Positions 35,812-43,935 of a DNA stretch of 64,000 nt are shown here, in pieces. The stretch's first letter is position 1; every line of letters begins with the position of its first letter. This DNA comes from UBA1715 sp045615765 (GTDB taxonomy: Bacteria > Bacteroidota > Bacteroidia > Bacteroidales > UBA1715). The notes beneath the pieces are model-generated. The model searched no databases, was not told the origin of the DNA, and saw nothing but the letters and a program-made list of their open reading frames with translations. Made by a program: the position numbers and the translations under genes. The stretch is from contig JAZLFM010000047.1 of NCBI GenBank assembly GCA_045615765.1, positions 1-64,000 on the forward strand. Reading direction: 5' to 3'.

Positions 35812-37101
35812 TTAAATAGAAAACTTCTTATCTATCTTTTTATGTGTAAATGCTGACTTACCTGAAACATAATCAGCAACAATTTGACCATTACCTTTTA
35901 ATTTCCATTTGTAGATAGTCAAACCTTCCAAACCTACAGGACCGCGAGCGTGAATTTTATTGGTACTAATTCCGACCTCTGCACCAAGTCCATAACGGAA
36001 ACCGTCGGCAAAACGTGTACTACAGTTCCAGAACACATCGGCTGAATCCACAAGGTTCATGAATTTTTCTGCAGCTTGTGCATTTTTTGTAATAATAGCC
36101 TCAGTGTGACGACTACTGTAAGTATTAATATGTTCTATTGCATCTTCCAACGAATCAACAACACGTATCGACACTTTGTAATCCAACCATTCCATTTTCC
36201 AACTTTCGGCAGGAAGACAAGAAATGATTTGCTGTGTCTTTTCACATCCGTGAATTTCGACATTACGTTCTTCCAACGATTTTGCAAGTTTCGGTAACAC
36301 CTCAGTTGCGATATTTTTGTGAATCAACATTGTTTCTGTTGCATTACAAACCGACACATATTGTGTCTTGGCATCAGTCGCAACTTTCACTGCCATTTCA
36401 ACATCGGCGTCTTTGTCTATATACGTATGACAAATTCCATCGGCGTGACCCATCACGGCAATATTGGAATTGTTCATAATGTATTGCACGAACGAATTTG
36501 AACCACGAGGGATAATCAAATCGATATACTTGTCGAGTTTCAACATCTCGTTTACATTCTCACGAGTTTCAAGCAATTGTATCCAGCCAGTTGGCACGCC
36601 ACAAGCCTCAGAAGCCTCGCGTATAACCTTTGCCAAAGCACGGTTTGTTTCCAACGCCTCGCGGCCACCTTTCAACAACGTAGCATTACCACTTTTCAAA
36701 CAAAGAGAAGAGATTTGCACCAACGCATCTGGACGAGATTCAAAAATTACACCGATAACGCCAATAGGGCAGCTAACTTTGTACAATTCCAAACCATTAT
36801 CAAGTTCTGTAGCAGAAAGAGTTTCGCCTATAGGTTCAGGCAACAAAATCAAGCTCTTGATACCAGCAACTACATCTTTGATTTTTCCTTCGTCGAATTT
36901 CAATCGTTTTAGAAGAGGCGCTGCCAAATTTTCCTCGGCACTACGTTCCAAATCCTTCTGATTTGCCGCGATAATTTCGCTTGTATGTTCAATTAAAGCA
37001 TCAGCAATACGGGCCAAAGCTTCATTTTTCTTTTCCGTTGACAAAGCGGCAAGTTCTATCGATGCTTTTTTTGCCGCAACTGCTAAATCTACTGTTTGCA
37101 T
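35812..37101 (-). CDS. proA: Gamma-glutamyl phosphate reductase (ProA)
   Basis: 429 residues. Family motifs: PIGVIGVIFESRPDALVQI, LKGGREALETN, LIIPRGSNSFVQYI, catalytic Cys in VCNATETMLIH, and GLGAEVGISTNKIHARGPVGLEGLTIYKW. Makes glutamate-5-semialdehyde in proline synthesis. The Mur ligase gene starts 24 nt downstream; upstream is 222 nt without a supported gene. No proB is adjacent. Confidence 0.95.
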   Translation of the reverse strand: MQTVDLAVAAKKASIELAALSTEKKNEALARIADALIEHTSEIIAANQKDLERSAEENLAAPLLKRLKFDEGKIKDVVAGIKSLILLPEPIGETLSATELDNGLELYKVSCPIGVIGVIFESRPDALVQISSLCLKSGNATLLKGGREALETNRALAKVIREASEACGVPTGWIQLLETRENVNEMLKLDKYIDLIIPRGSNSFVQYIMNNSNIAVMGHADGICHTYIDKDADVEMAVKVATDAKTQYVSVCNATETMLIHKNIATEVLPKLAKSLEERNVEIHGCEKTQQIISCLPAESWKMEWLDYKVSIRVVDSLEDAIEHINTYSSRHTEAIITKNAQAAEKFMNLVDSADVFWNCSTRFADGFRYGLGAEVGISTNKIHARGPVGLEGLTIYKWKLKGNGQIVADYVSGKSAFTHKKIDKKFSI

Positions 37102-37270
37102 ATTGTTACATTTTACAATACAAATGTACGGATTTTATGCAAGATTAACAAAGGGAATATCAGTGTCTAAAAGATACTGATTGTTCAAGGTTTCATTCGT
37201 GAAGTTGAATTTTACTTTTTCAACAGCTATAGCAAAATCTGCAAAAACCTTCAGTATAGACAACAAAAAA

Positions 37271-37298
37271 GTTAGGATAACAAAATTGTTACCCTAAC
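37271..37298 (-). terminator. Terminator of the DUF177-rpmF transcript
   Basis: On the minus strand, GTTAGGGTAACAA pairs with TTGTTATCCTAAC (one G-T pair), followed by T6. It lies 26 nt beyond the rpmF stop. Confidence 0.75.
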
Positions 37299-37323
37299 AA
37301 TAGTTTATTTCAATAAATCAGAA

Positions 37324-37515
37324 TTAAGCTTCTACAGCTTTTTCTGTGAATTTCTTACCGTTATAATATAACTCACCTTCTACTTCGTAAGCAGTGTGTC
37401 TGCGGTGGATAGTTCCTGTTGTAGGACATTTGCTCAATGTTGGAACAACTGCATTGTCGTGAGTACGTCTCTTGTCTCTTCTTGTCTTTGAGATCTTTCG
37501 TTTAGGATGTGCCAT
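37324..37515 (-). CDS. rpmF: 50S ribosomal protein L32
   Basis: 63 residues. MAHPKRKISKTRRDKRRTH is the L32 start, with CPTTGTIHRRHTAYEVEG. The zinc-Cys pairs of some L32 versions are missing (only one Cys). DUF177/YceD is directly upstream, the usual partner. Confidence 0.96.
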   Translation of the reverse strand: MAHPKRKISKTRRDKRRTHDNAVVPTLSKCPTTGTIHRRHTAYEVEGELYYNGKKFTEKAVEA

Positions 37516-37527
37516 CTTATTATTATT

Positions 37528-38049
37528 TTAGTTTTTAAACATATTTTTTAGTGAATCCCATCGAGGATCCGTTTTTTCTTCTTTATTTTTTTTCGACTGA
37601 TTCATATATGAAATCACATCAGAATTACAGTCTTTTTCGTCCGCATGAACTTTTCTCATCGGAATGGCAAGCATTATCATCTCGTAGATTTCGGCCGTCA
37701 ACACTAATTCGGCTTCATCTGGCGCAATCAATATCACATCGTCACTTTCGCTCAACTCGTCATTTTCGTCACCAACCTTCACTATGTAGTCTTGCGTCAT
37801 AGATATAGGCAGCAGGAAAATGTCCAAGCATCGGTCGCAGGCTACGGAAACGGTTCCATTTATCTGCAACGAAAGGGTGTGGAAATCATTTTGCTTTACG
37901 AAATGTACTTTTGCAGTTACATCTGCATCGTACACGCCTTCCATTTCTTGATCTTCAACGAACGCTTTGTCAACTTTCCATTCTGCATCGAACATGCTTT
38001 CCTTTAGCAACTGCAACGGAATCGTATATAAACCTTCTGCTCGATTCAT
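37528..38049 (-). CDS. DUF177 (YceD-like) protein
   Basis: 173 residues. Conserved core VSVACDRCLDIFLLPISMTQDYIVKV and the C-terminal RKVHADEKDCN with DPRWDSLKNMF. YceD proteins are encoded upstream of rpmF and act in ribosome/23S assembly in other bacteria. 12 nt separate it from rpmF. Confidence 0.92.
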   Translation of the reverse strand: MNRAEGLYTIPLQLLKESMFDAEWKVDKAFVEDQEMEGVYDADVTAKVHFVKQNDFHTLSLQINGTVSVACDRCLDIFLLPISMTQDYIVKVGDENDELSESDDVILIAPDEAELVLTAEIYEMIMLAIPMRKVHADEKDCNSDVISYMNQSKKNKEEKTDPRWDSLKNMFKN

Positions 38050-38168
38050 CTTGTAAAATTAGCACGCAAAAATAGACATTTTTTTACATTCCACAAACAT
38101 TTCACAATTTATTAACAATCAAATTTGAAATTAGTACCTTTGTAATCTAACACAACTACTTAGAAAAT

Positions 38169-38621
38169 ATGAGCCACATAAACCTAACCTATCACATAGT
38201 ATGGCGTACGAAGTGCAGTGAAAAAGTCATTACAGAATCTCACGAAAAAGAACTGTTAGCATATCTTGTAGGAATATGCAAAAAGAAAAACTGCAAAGTT
38301 TATCGTATCAATTCCATGCCAGACCATATACATTTATGTATTGAAATTCCGCCTATGATATCTATTTCAACCTTCATGAAAGTTCTAAAACAAGAAAGTT
38401 CCAAATGGTTACGAGAACACAAAGAACTGTTTCCTGAATTTCGAGGATGGGCAAATGGATATGCCATATTTTCATATTCAAAAAAAGAACGTCAAAAAAT
38501 CATTGAATATATAAGAAATCAAAAGACACACCATCAAACAAAGACATTTAGACAAGAATATATCGAATGGTTACTGGAAATGGGAGAGAATCCAAGTGAA
38601 GATTTGTTCTTTAAAGACTAA
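38169..38621 (+). CDS. Second REP-associated tyrosine transposase (RAYT), Y1 family
   Basis: 150 residues. HUH motif in SMPDHIHLCIEI (~residues 55-66), catalytic Tyr in GYAIFSYSKKERQKIIEYI (~residue 107). It differs clearly from the RAYT at 15020. A -7 box TACCTTTG is at 38135-38142. It is followed by a ~690-bp array of REP family 2 palindromes, which share no core with family 1, so each RAYT appears to have its own substrate repeats. Confidence 0.9.
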   Translation: MSHINLTYHIVWRTKCSEKVITESHEKELLAYLVGICKKKNCKVYRINSMPDHIHLCIEIPPMISISTFMKVLKQESSKWLREHKELFPEFRGWANGYAIFSYSKKERQKIIEYIRNQKTHHQTKTFRQEYIEWLLEMGENPSEDLFFKD

Positions 38622-38627
38622 CAATGT

Positions 38628-39316
38628 ATTGGCCTCCAGCCAATATAGTATCCCATACACCACTATCCTGAGACTGCGTCACAGGTTACTCAAACAATGG
38701 CTTTCAGCCATTTAAAACAAGAACTAAACGCCGAAAAGACATCAGGTCCATAGCCCTAAACATAGTATGAATATAACTAAAGACTTATACTTCTTAATAT
38801 AATTGAGAACATAATATTGGCTTCCAGCCAATATAGCATTCACATACCGCTATCCTGAGACTACGTCACAGGTTACTCAAATAATGGCTTTCAGCCATTT
38901 ACTTAAACAAGGAAACCATTACAGATAAGAATAAGGACACATTCAAAAAAAGCAAATATTAATTGCTTGAAAACCAACAATTTGTAACAAAGAACAGTAT
39001 CTCGGGAAGGTATAAGCAACTACCCCAAACGGCTGGAAGCCATTACTAATAAGAAATAAACTCTCTATTTCAAAAACAGAAAAAGCAAACATTAATTGCC
39101 TTTCAGGCAATAATTCCGTAACCCGGGACGGAGTCTCGGGAAGGTATAACTAAACTTCCCCAATGGCTGGAAGCCATTACTAATAAAAAAATAAACACTC
39201 TATCTCAAAAACAGTAAAAGCAAGTAACAATTGCCTGAAAGGCAATAATTCCGTAACCCGGGACAAAGTCTCGGGAACACATAAACCCTCACATAAATGG
39301 CTGGAAGCCATTACAA
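38628..39316. repeat. REP family 2 array, five composite units
   Basis: Two direct units (38628-38717 and 38825-38902): ATTGGC..GCCAAT hairpin, then CCTG-A-GAC-TGC-GTC-A-CAGG hairpin, then AATGGC..GCCATT hairpin. Three further units, the first incomplete, lie in inverted order (about 39001-39052, 39097-39183 and 39229-39316), with ATTGCC..GGCAAT, then CCCGGGAC...GTCTCGGG, then AATGGC..GCCATT. The array reaches up to the stop of the methyltransferase gene. No ORF is present in this stretch. Confidence 0.85.
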
Positions 39317-39326
39317 AACTCACAGG

Positions 39327-40199
39327 TTATTTTTTCAAATTCGTAAATCGCGCTATAACGCCTAATGGCAATTTCTTCTTGAAATCATCTTCCAGATATA
39401 CTTCACCAAATTCCTTATCGGCTTTGTGGTTCTTGAAGATTTCTGTCACGAGATTTTCGAGTATGAAAGCTGAAAATCCTAATGAATAGGTATTTAATAT
39501 AAAGAAGAACTTATTCTTGTCGAGTATCTTTTCTACGTCTTTCAGCAAGGCATTCAAGTCTCGTTCCAACTTCCAATCTTCACCATTGGCGCCACGACCG
39601 AATGCTGGCGGATCCATAATGATTCCATTATATACATTGCCTCGCTTGGCTTCTTTTGCCACAAATTTTCGTGCATCTTCTACTATCCAACGAATATTGT
39701 CCAAGCCGGAACTTTCCATGTTTTGTTTGGTCCACGAAACCACTTGTTTAACAGAATCCAAGTGAGTCACTTCTGCTCCGGCGGCGCGTGCCGTTACCGA
39801 TGCGATTCCCGTGTAGCCGAACAAATTCAAGACTTTCAAACCTTGGTTTGCCTTACAAATAGAATAAATGTAATCCCAGTTTACAGCTTGTTCCGGAAAA
39901 ATTCCTACATGTTTGAACGAAGTAAATTTCAAATTACATGTTACGTTCAAATGGTCGTATTTGATTTTCCATGCATCAGGAATATTTGCATGTTTAATCC
40001 AGTCGCCGTTGTTGCTCGAGCGTGCCACGAAGTCTATAGTAGAACGTTTCTGCCATTCTGCTTCACTCAACGATTTATCCCACACCGCCTGTGGTTCCGG
40101 TCTGCGAGTAACAACCGGTCCGAATTGTTCTAATTTCTCAAAATTTCCTGAATCTATCAATCGATAGTCGTTCCAATGCGTTGGGGTTAAATAAATCAT
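39327..40199 (-). CDS. Class I SAM-dependent rRNA methyltransferase (RlmI-like)
   Basis: 290 residues. SAM motif I VLNLFGYTGIASVTARAAGA, motif IV MDPPAFGRG, as in the RlmI/RlmL-type m5C/m2G rRNA methyltransferases. There is no N-terminal PUA domain, so it is shorter than RlmI. Substrate unknown. Its stop abuts the REP family 2 array. Confidence 0.86.
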   Translation of the reverse strand: MIYLTPTHWNDYRLIDSGNFEKLEQFGPVVTRRPEPQAVWDKSLSEAEWQKRSTIDFVARSSNNGDWIKHANIPDAWKIKYDHLNVTCNLKFTSFKHVGIFPEQAVNWDYIYSICKANQGLKVLNLFGYTGIASVTARAAGAEVTHLDSVKQVVSWTKQNMESSGLDNIRWIVEDARKFVAKEAKRGNVYNGIIMDPPAFGRGANGEDWKLERDLNALLKDVEKILDKNKFFFILNTYSLGFSAFILENLVTEIFKNHKADKEFGEVYLEDDFKKKLPLGVIARFTNLKK

Positions 40200-40261
40200 C
40201 GTCGTAAAGTTTGACGCAAAAGTAATGAATAATAGTTGTTTTTTACTATAAAGTAATTTGT

Positions 40262-40269
40262 TATATTTG
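40262..40269 (+). promoter_or_regulatory. -7 box of the bactofilin operon
   Basis: TATATTTG, a perfect TAnnTTTG match 23 nt before the bactofilin ATG. The nearest TTG (40236-40238) is 23 nt upstream, longer than usual. Confidence 0.5.
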
Positions 40270-40292
40270 CACTCATTTTAATTTGAAACGAT

Positions 40293-40655
40293 ATGGGTAA
40301 ATCTGACAACAACGCTTTTACAACAAACTTAATCACCTCTGGAACTGTCATCAAAGGTGACATTACCTGTAACGGCGACATGCGTATCGACGGTGTTTTG
40401 GAGGGTAACCTTTCTGCAAAGGGGAAAATCGTTGTCGGCAAAAATGGCGATGTAAAAGGCGAAATTGACTGCCAAAACTGCGATGTAGAAGGAAACGTGA
40501 ACGGAAAACTTACCATTAAGGATTTGCTTTCGCTTCGTGCTACTGCAAAATTCTTCGGCGACATTATTGCTTCAAAACTAGCAATCGAGCCAGGAGCAAT
40601 TTTTACCGGTACGTGTAAAATGACAAATGAAAAAGAAAGTGCAGAAAAAAAATAA
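40293..40655 (+). CDS. Bactofilin
   Basis: 120 residues. Right-handed beta-helix repeats: ITSGTVIKGDITCNGDMRIDGVLEGNLSA and KIVVGKNGDVKGEIDCQNCDVEGNVNGKL. Polymer-forming cytoskeletal protein, here in its usual place upstream of F0F1 ATPase-linked genes. The next gene overlaps its 3' end by 29 nt. Confidence 0.93.
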   Translation: MGKSDNNAFTTNLITSGTVIKGDITCNGDMRIDGVLEGNLSAKGKIVVGKNGDVKGEIDCQNCDVEGNVNGKLTIKDLLSLRATAKFFGDIIASKLAIEPGAIFTGTCKMTNEKESAEKK

Positions 40656-40851
40656 TCTCGATTCTTTCATTAAATATTCCAACATTGGCATACAAATGCT
40701 TGCCGTAATCGCCTTGGGCGTATTCGGCGGGCTAAAACTCGACGAGTTCTTTGGAAACGAAAATCCAATCTGCCTCGTAATCCTTTCGCTTCTTTCGGTA
40801 TTCGCAGCCATTTATTTGGCCATTAAAGATTTCATAAAACTTAACAAATGA
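40627..40851 (+). CDS. AtpI/AtpZ-family membrane protein
   Basis: 74 residues, two membrane helices (~20-40 and 48-66), with GVFGGLKLDEFFGNENPICLV typical of AtpZ/AtpI. This family assists F0 assembly or ion supply. Position after bactofilin is as in other Bacteroidota, but the expected atp genes do not follow. Confidence 0.8.
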   Translation: MKKKVQKKNNLDSFIKYSNIGIQMLAVIALGVFGGLKLDEFFGNENPICLVILSLLSVFAAIYLAIKDFIKLNK

Positions 40852-41246
40852 AATTCTTTATCTCCCGCGCAGCTATACACATTTGCATATTAGCAGTTAG
40901 CACAATTGCCTGTATGGCACTCATAAAATATCTATATGGAACAAGCGACTTGTATTGGTCTCTTTTCTATAATTCTGTATATGTTGCTATTCCTATAATC
41001 GCCACAATCAATATACTCGGTGAAATTGCCTTTAGCCTTTTTGCGAACAAAGAAGAGAAAGAAAGTATCTTCAAAATTATGGCAATACGTACAGTGAAAT
41101 TCTTGACCTACCTCATCCTTGCACTCTATTTCACCATTACTGCCGCTAATTACCAAGAGAAACTCTTCTTCGGACTTCTTATAGTAGTTTTGTTTTTTAT
41201 TTATGCAGGAGTGGAATTGGGGTATTTTAGAAAGAATAGCATATAA
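40848..41246 (+). CDS. Four-helix membrane protein of the atp-operon leader
   Basis: 132 residues with about four membrane helices (~5-28, 40-62, 82-100, 108-126). It overlaps the AtpZ-like gene by 4 nt. In relatives a small membrane ORF of this kind sits between atpZ-like and atpB genes. Here no atpB follows; instead there is a terminator-like structure and then a toxin-like gene. Function unknown. Confidence 0.72.
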   Translation: MKFFISRAAIHICILAVSTIACMALIKYLYGTSDLYWSLFYNSVYVAIPIIATINILGEIAFSLFANKEEKESIFKIMAIRTVKFLTYLILALYFTITAANYQEKLFFGLLIVVLFFIYAGVELGYFRKNSI

Positions 41247-41315
41247 CTGATTTTCAACAAAATCACAGTATCCATTGACTTTCCATAAAATTTTATGTAT
41301 AATTGCAAAAAATCG

Positions 41316-41378
41316 TCGGGGGTGCATAAGCATTCCGGACAGTCCCCCCAAATCTGAATAAGGTTTGGGGCTGTTTTT
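41316..41378 (+). ncRNA. Leader-like region with competing hairpins
   Basis: GGGGG at 41318-41322 can pair with CCCCCC at 41344-41349, while the same C run can also pair with TTTGGGG (41364-41370) in an imperfect terminator ending in T5 (41374-41378). It could simply terminate the bactofilin operon about 100 nt upstream. The mutually exclusive pairing is unusual for a plain terminator. Confidence 0.35.
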
Positions 41379-41408
41379 GAGATAATGCGAATTATTTAAC
41401 AAAAACAC

Positions 41409-41438
41409 TTGACAAGTTTCTATAAAAAAGTATCTTTG
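41409..41438 (+). promoter_or_regulatory. Near-consensus promoter for a small RNA
   Basis: TTG at 41409-41411 (in TTGAC), 19-nt spacer, TATCTTTG at 41431-41438. This is the best match to TTG-N19-TAnnTTTG in the window. Confidence 0.7.
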
Positions 41439-41443
41439 CAAAA

Positions 41444-41504
41444 AGGGATGGGGCGAAAGTTCCGTACCGCCAAAACTCAATCTTTTCAGGTTGAGTTTTT
41501 TTTT
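41444..41504 (+). ncRNA. Candidate ~60-nt small RNA
   Basis: It starts about 6 nt after the -7 box. It contains GGCG...CGCC pairing (41452-41455 with 41468-41471) and ends at hairpin AACTCAA (41474-41480) with TTGAGTT (41491-41497) followed by T7. No ORF fits. Its end meets the stop of the toxin-like gene coming from the other strand, so the RNA is complementary to that gene's 3' untranslated region. Confidence 0.5.
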
Positions 41505-41985
41505 AGAATTCATACATCTCAATCTCTTTTCCTGTAATGAAATAATACCCGTGAAACTTCTTCCGTTTTAACTCATTTATTTTTCCTACAAATTTGTCGT
41601 TCCAATCATCAAATTGAAAAACTATAATTTTTGCATTTTGTTTTTTTATTGCCTCAGATGCATATTTTATAATATTTCCAAAGCCCATAGTTCTTTTTAA
41701 ATCAGCTGGTATTCCATTTAAATGAATATCGTATGTCCCATCTTTCTTTTCATCGGAAAGATGCTCGACCCTAAAACCATGTTGTTTTAGCACAAGACAC
41801 ATAGTATGTTCTTTCTGATACTTCTCAATTTCTTGTGAATTTTTCTTGAAACGCAATCGCCTCCTCTGGGTAACCAAATACCCTCCATTTGAGAAATTAA
41901 AACCATACTTTTTCCAGAAAAGAGCACAATAGCAACAATAAATTTGGAATGAATACAATTTGTATCCAAAGTTTCTTTTTCTCAT
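41503..41985 (-). CDS. Orphan CdiA-C-terminal-type nuclease domain protein
   Basis: 160 residues from the ATG at 41985. The first ~40 residues are Cys/Tyr-rich. Then GGYLVTQRRR is followed by a domain like the CdiA C-terminal tRNase/toxin family (PF18451-type): EKYQKEHTMCLVLKQHGFRVEHL, a short D-x-x-L-N-G-I-P-A-D-L-K core (YDIHLNGIPADLKRTMG) and KQNAKIIVFQF. Such domains usually cap phage Mu gp30-like or CdiA proteins; here it stands alone with no delivery domain and no immunity gene recognised. Start chosen by a clear promoter upstream; an ATG at 42054 lies upstream of that promoter. Function inferred only. Confidence 0.6.
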   Translation of the reverse strand: MRKRNFGYKLYSFQIYCCYCALFWKKYGFNFSNGGYLVTQRRRLRFKKNSQEIEKYQKEHTMCLVLKQHGFRVEHLSDEKKDGTYDIHLNGIPADLKRTMGFGNIIKYASEAIKKQNAKIIVFQFDDWNDKFVGKINELKRKKFHGYYFITGKEIEMYEF

Positions 41986-42007
41986 GTTTTGCAATATTAC
42001 GGCAAAA

Positions 42008-42038
42008 CAAATATATAGAAATTCTGATATTGTTCCAA
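42008..42038 (-). promoter_or_regulatory. Promoter of the orphan nuclease gene
   Basis: On the minus strand TTG (42038-42036), 20-nt spacer, TATATTTG (42015-42008), 23 nt before the ATG at 41985. Confidence 0.65.
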
Positions 42039-42077
42039 CACGTACAATCCACAATACTATATCCCTTATAAAATAAA

Positions 42078-42104
42078 AATGCCCACTCTTATGAAGTGGG
42101 CATT
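42078..42104. terminator. Hairpin, copy 1 of a thrice-repeated terminator
   Basis: AATGCCCACT (42078-42087) with AGTGGGCATT (42095-42104). Same stem as the hairpins at 43583 and 49642; the loop differs. Confidence 0.7.
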
Positions 42105-42230
42105 AAATAAATCAAAACTAACAAAAAACTTATAATACACTTTAAAGTGTAAAAAAATAAAATAATATTTTGTTCTTTCATACAAAAGGTGTATTATTGC
42201 ATCTCCACAAACACAAAAGCCATAATAACA

Positions 42231-42578
42231 ATGAAAGAGATCACGATAGATGATGTCAAGAAATTCTTGAATAGTATGAATGTCAAAATTGATATATACG
42301 GGATGGTCTTTGCTGAACGCCAACGATGTCAAGAAACCATGCGAATGCTTGGTATTAACGAGGTTGTTGCAAAAAGTATCATAAAGACTTTGGATGCAAC
42401 AGATTTCTCAAAGTATTTTGACGACACCACACAATGGGGAAGCGACCTTTGGGCATTTGGCAAGGACATAAACGGAGAAGAGATCTATATCAAAATCGGT
42501 TTAGGCTTGCCTAACAGGCAGACAGTTTGCGTTTCATTTCATAAAGCAGATTTTCCTATTCAATATCCATTCAAATGA
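42231..42578 (+). CDS. MqsR-like toxin
   Basis: 115 residues. Pattern of MqsR: TIDDVKKFLNSM, a middle LGI...AKSIIKTLDATDFSKYFDD, W-G-S-D-L-W, then GEEIYIKIGLGLP...TVCVSFHKADFPI. MqsR is a ribosome-independent mRNA endoribonuclease. The antitoxin gene overlaps by 4 nt (ATGA), the tight coupling expected. The ATG at 42231 is used; an earlier in-frame ATG exists (42189). Assignment is from pattern, not sequence search. Confidence 0.65.
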   Translation: MKEITIDDVKKFLNSMNVKIDIYGMVFAERQRCQETMRMLGINEVVAKSIIKTLDATDFSKYFDDTTQWGSDLWAFGKDINGEEIYIKIGLGLPNRQTVCVSFHKADFPIQYPFK

Positions 42579-43552
42579 AAGAAGTTATTTTGAGTCCATT
42601 CAGAAATTGTGAGGCACACTTAAAGAGAGTGCCGGACACAATGGAATTCCGTGGTAAAACCTATCACTTCTTGAACCATTACTATGTGTGTGACGAGAGT
42701 GGTGAAGAGTTTACGGATGAGGCCACGGGCGAAATTAATTTTGCCCAAGTCTATAATCAATATCGCGAAGAAAATAATATTCCTTTTGTTAGCGAGATTA
42801 TTAACCTTCGTGAGGTTTGTCAGTTATCAAAGGCGGATATGGGAAGACTATTGGGTTTCGGTGAAAATCAGTATTACCGTTATGAACTAGGCGAAATTCC
42901 TTCTCTTTCTAATGGTAAATTAATGCGTACGTTTATAGACAACCGAGAGGTCCTTATGTGTGCCATTAATGATAGTAACATCAAAGATAGCAACAAAAAG
43001 AAAGCCTTGTTATCATTACAGAAACAAGCAGAAAAAGAAAGCAAGGATAAGGCGATTTTCAATCTTTTGTTCCCTACAAAACGTAGCATCTATAACGGAT
43101 ATGCTATTACAAATGTTAACAAGATTAGACAAATGATTCTATATTTCCTTGAACACATGAATGTAGGTTACAAAACTGCATTGAACAAACTGCTGTTCTA
43201 TGCAGATTTCTTGATGTACAAGGAACATTGTGTCGGTATTAGTGGATTAACTTATAGCGCACTCCCATATGGCAATGTTCCAAACAATTTTAAGGTTCTT
43301 TATGGAATCTTTGATGAAGTTGAAGAGATTGACGACGAGAAACCGTATTTCAAGGCGCTTGTTGCATGTGATTTGAGCGTATTCAATGAAAATGAGATAC
43401 AAGTACTTGAATCTGTGGCAGAGAAAATGGCGAAGCAAGCGAGTGCCACATTATCTGATACGAACCATACCGAAGATGCCTGGCTGAAATATAAGCATGA
43501 CACAAAGCTATTGGTTCCATTTAGCGAAGCTTTCTCACTAAAAGCCTTGTAA
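42575..43552 (+). CDS. MqsA-like HTH antitoxin with Panacea (SocA/DUF4065) domain
   Basis: 325 residues in three parts. Residues 1-50 resemble the MqsA zinc region, but only single cysteines (Cys12, Cys39) remain, so zinc binding is probably lost. Residues ~70-125 form an XRE helix-turn-helix (LREVCQLSKADMGRLLGFGENQYYRYELGEIPS). Residues ~185-310 form a Panacea/SocA DUF4065 domain (KIRQMILYFLEHM ... ALNKLLFYADFLMYKEH ... ISGLTYSALPYGNVP). Panacea is a promiscuous antitoxin domain found with many toxins. It should neutralise the upstream MqsR-like toxin and repress the operon. Confidence 0.78.
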   Translation: MKEVILSPFRNCEAHLKRVPDTMEFRGKTYHFLNHYYVCDESGEEFTDEATGEINFAQVYNQYREENNIPFVSEIINLREVCQLSKADMGRLLGFGENQYYRYELGEIPSLSNGKLMRTFIDNREVLMCAINDSNIKDSNKKKALLSLQKQAEKESKDKAIFNLLFPTKRSIYNGYAITNVNKIRQMILYFLEHMNVGYKTALNKLLFYADFLMYKEHCVGISGLTYSALPYGNVPNNFKVLYGIFDEVEEIDDEKPYFKALVACDLSVFNENEIQVLESVAEKMAKQASATLSDTNHTEDAWLKYKHDTKLLVPFSEAFSLKAL

Positions 43553-43582
43553 AAGAGCCAACAATATCCTTTATAAAACAAA

Positions 43583-43609
43583 AATGCCCACTTTGCAAGA
43601 GTGGGCATT
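43583..43609. terminator. Hairpin, copy 2 of a thrice-repeated terminator
   Basis: AATGCCCACT (43583-43592), loop TTGCAAG, AGTGGGCATT (43600-43609). Ends the toxin-antitoxin operon and matches copy 3 (49642) base for base in stem and loop. Confidence 0.75.
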
Positions 43610-43636
43610 AAGTATAATGTTTTTCACATCTTACAA

Positions 43637-43849
43637 TTACATTTCCCCATAAACCTCTTCCATTGCATCAAGCATATTCTTCAGCAGGAAGTTGTTTGCC
43701 ACACGTTCGTGGGCTGCTTGGGCGTATTGTTTGCGAAGGTTATCATCCATTACGAGGCGATCCACTGCTGCCGCATAATTTTCGTCTTGGTTCGCATCTT
43801 GGGGCACTTCCAAGCCGGTCTCCCCATGTAGGTTGACCCAGTTGACACC
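43637..43849 (-). pseudogene. GT4 glycosyltransferase, C-terminal remnant
   Basis: About 70 codons reading HGETGLEVPQDANQDENYAAAVDRLVMDDNLRKQYAQAAHERVANNF, the characteristic C-terminus of GT4 enzymes. Before the GVNWVNLHGETGL segment the frame runs into unrelated sequence, so the catalytic part is gone. It lies on the same strand as the polysaccharide cluster 6 kb to the right and may be its old edge. Confidence 0.75.
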
Positions 43850-43935
43850 ACATTTTAATCGTATATATATTTGGTTAAGTGAAAAAAAATCATTCCTTTC
43901 CATAAAGAAGTTTAGTCCTTTTCAATTGAACGGGA

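Noticed and set aside
37102..37270. Protein remnant in the gap upstream of proA (minus strand, VFADFAIAVEKVKFNFTN)
   Set aside because: A short open stretch without start codon or recognisable family; probably chance.
38628..39316. CRISPR array
   Set aside because: The repeats are short palindromes in both orientations, with variable spacing and no cas genes nearby; they fit REPs of the adjacent RAYT.
42189..42230. Longer N-terminus for the MqsR-like toxin
   Set aside because: The ATG at 42189 adds residues not matching MqsR; the ATG at 42231 fits the usual start and the operon spacing.
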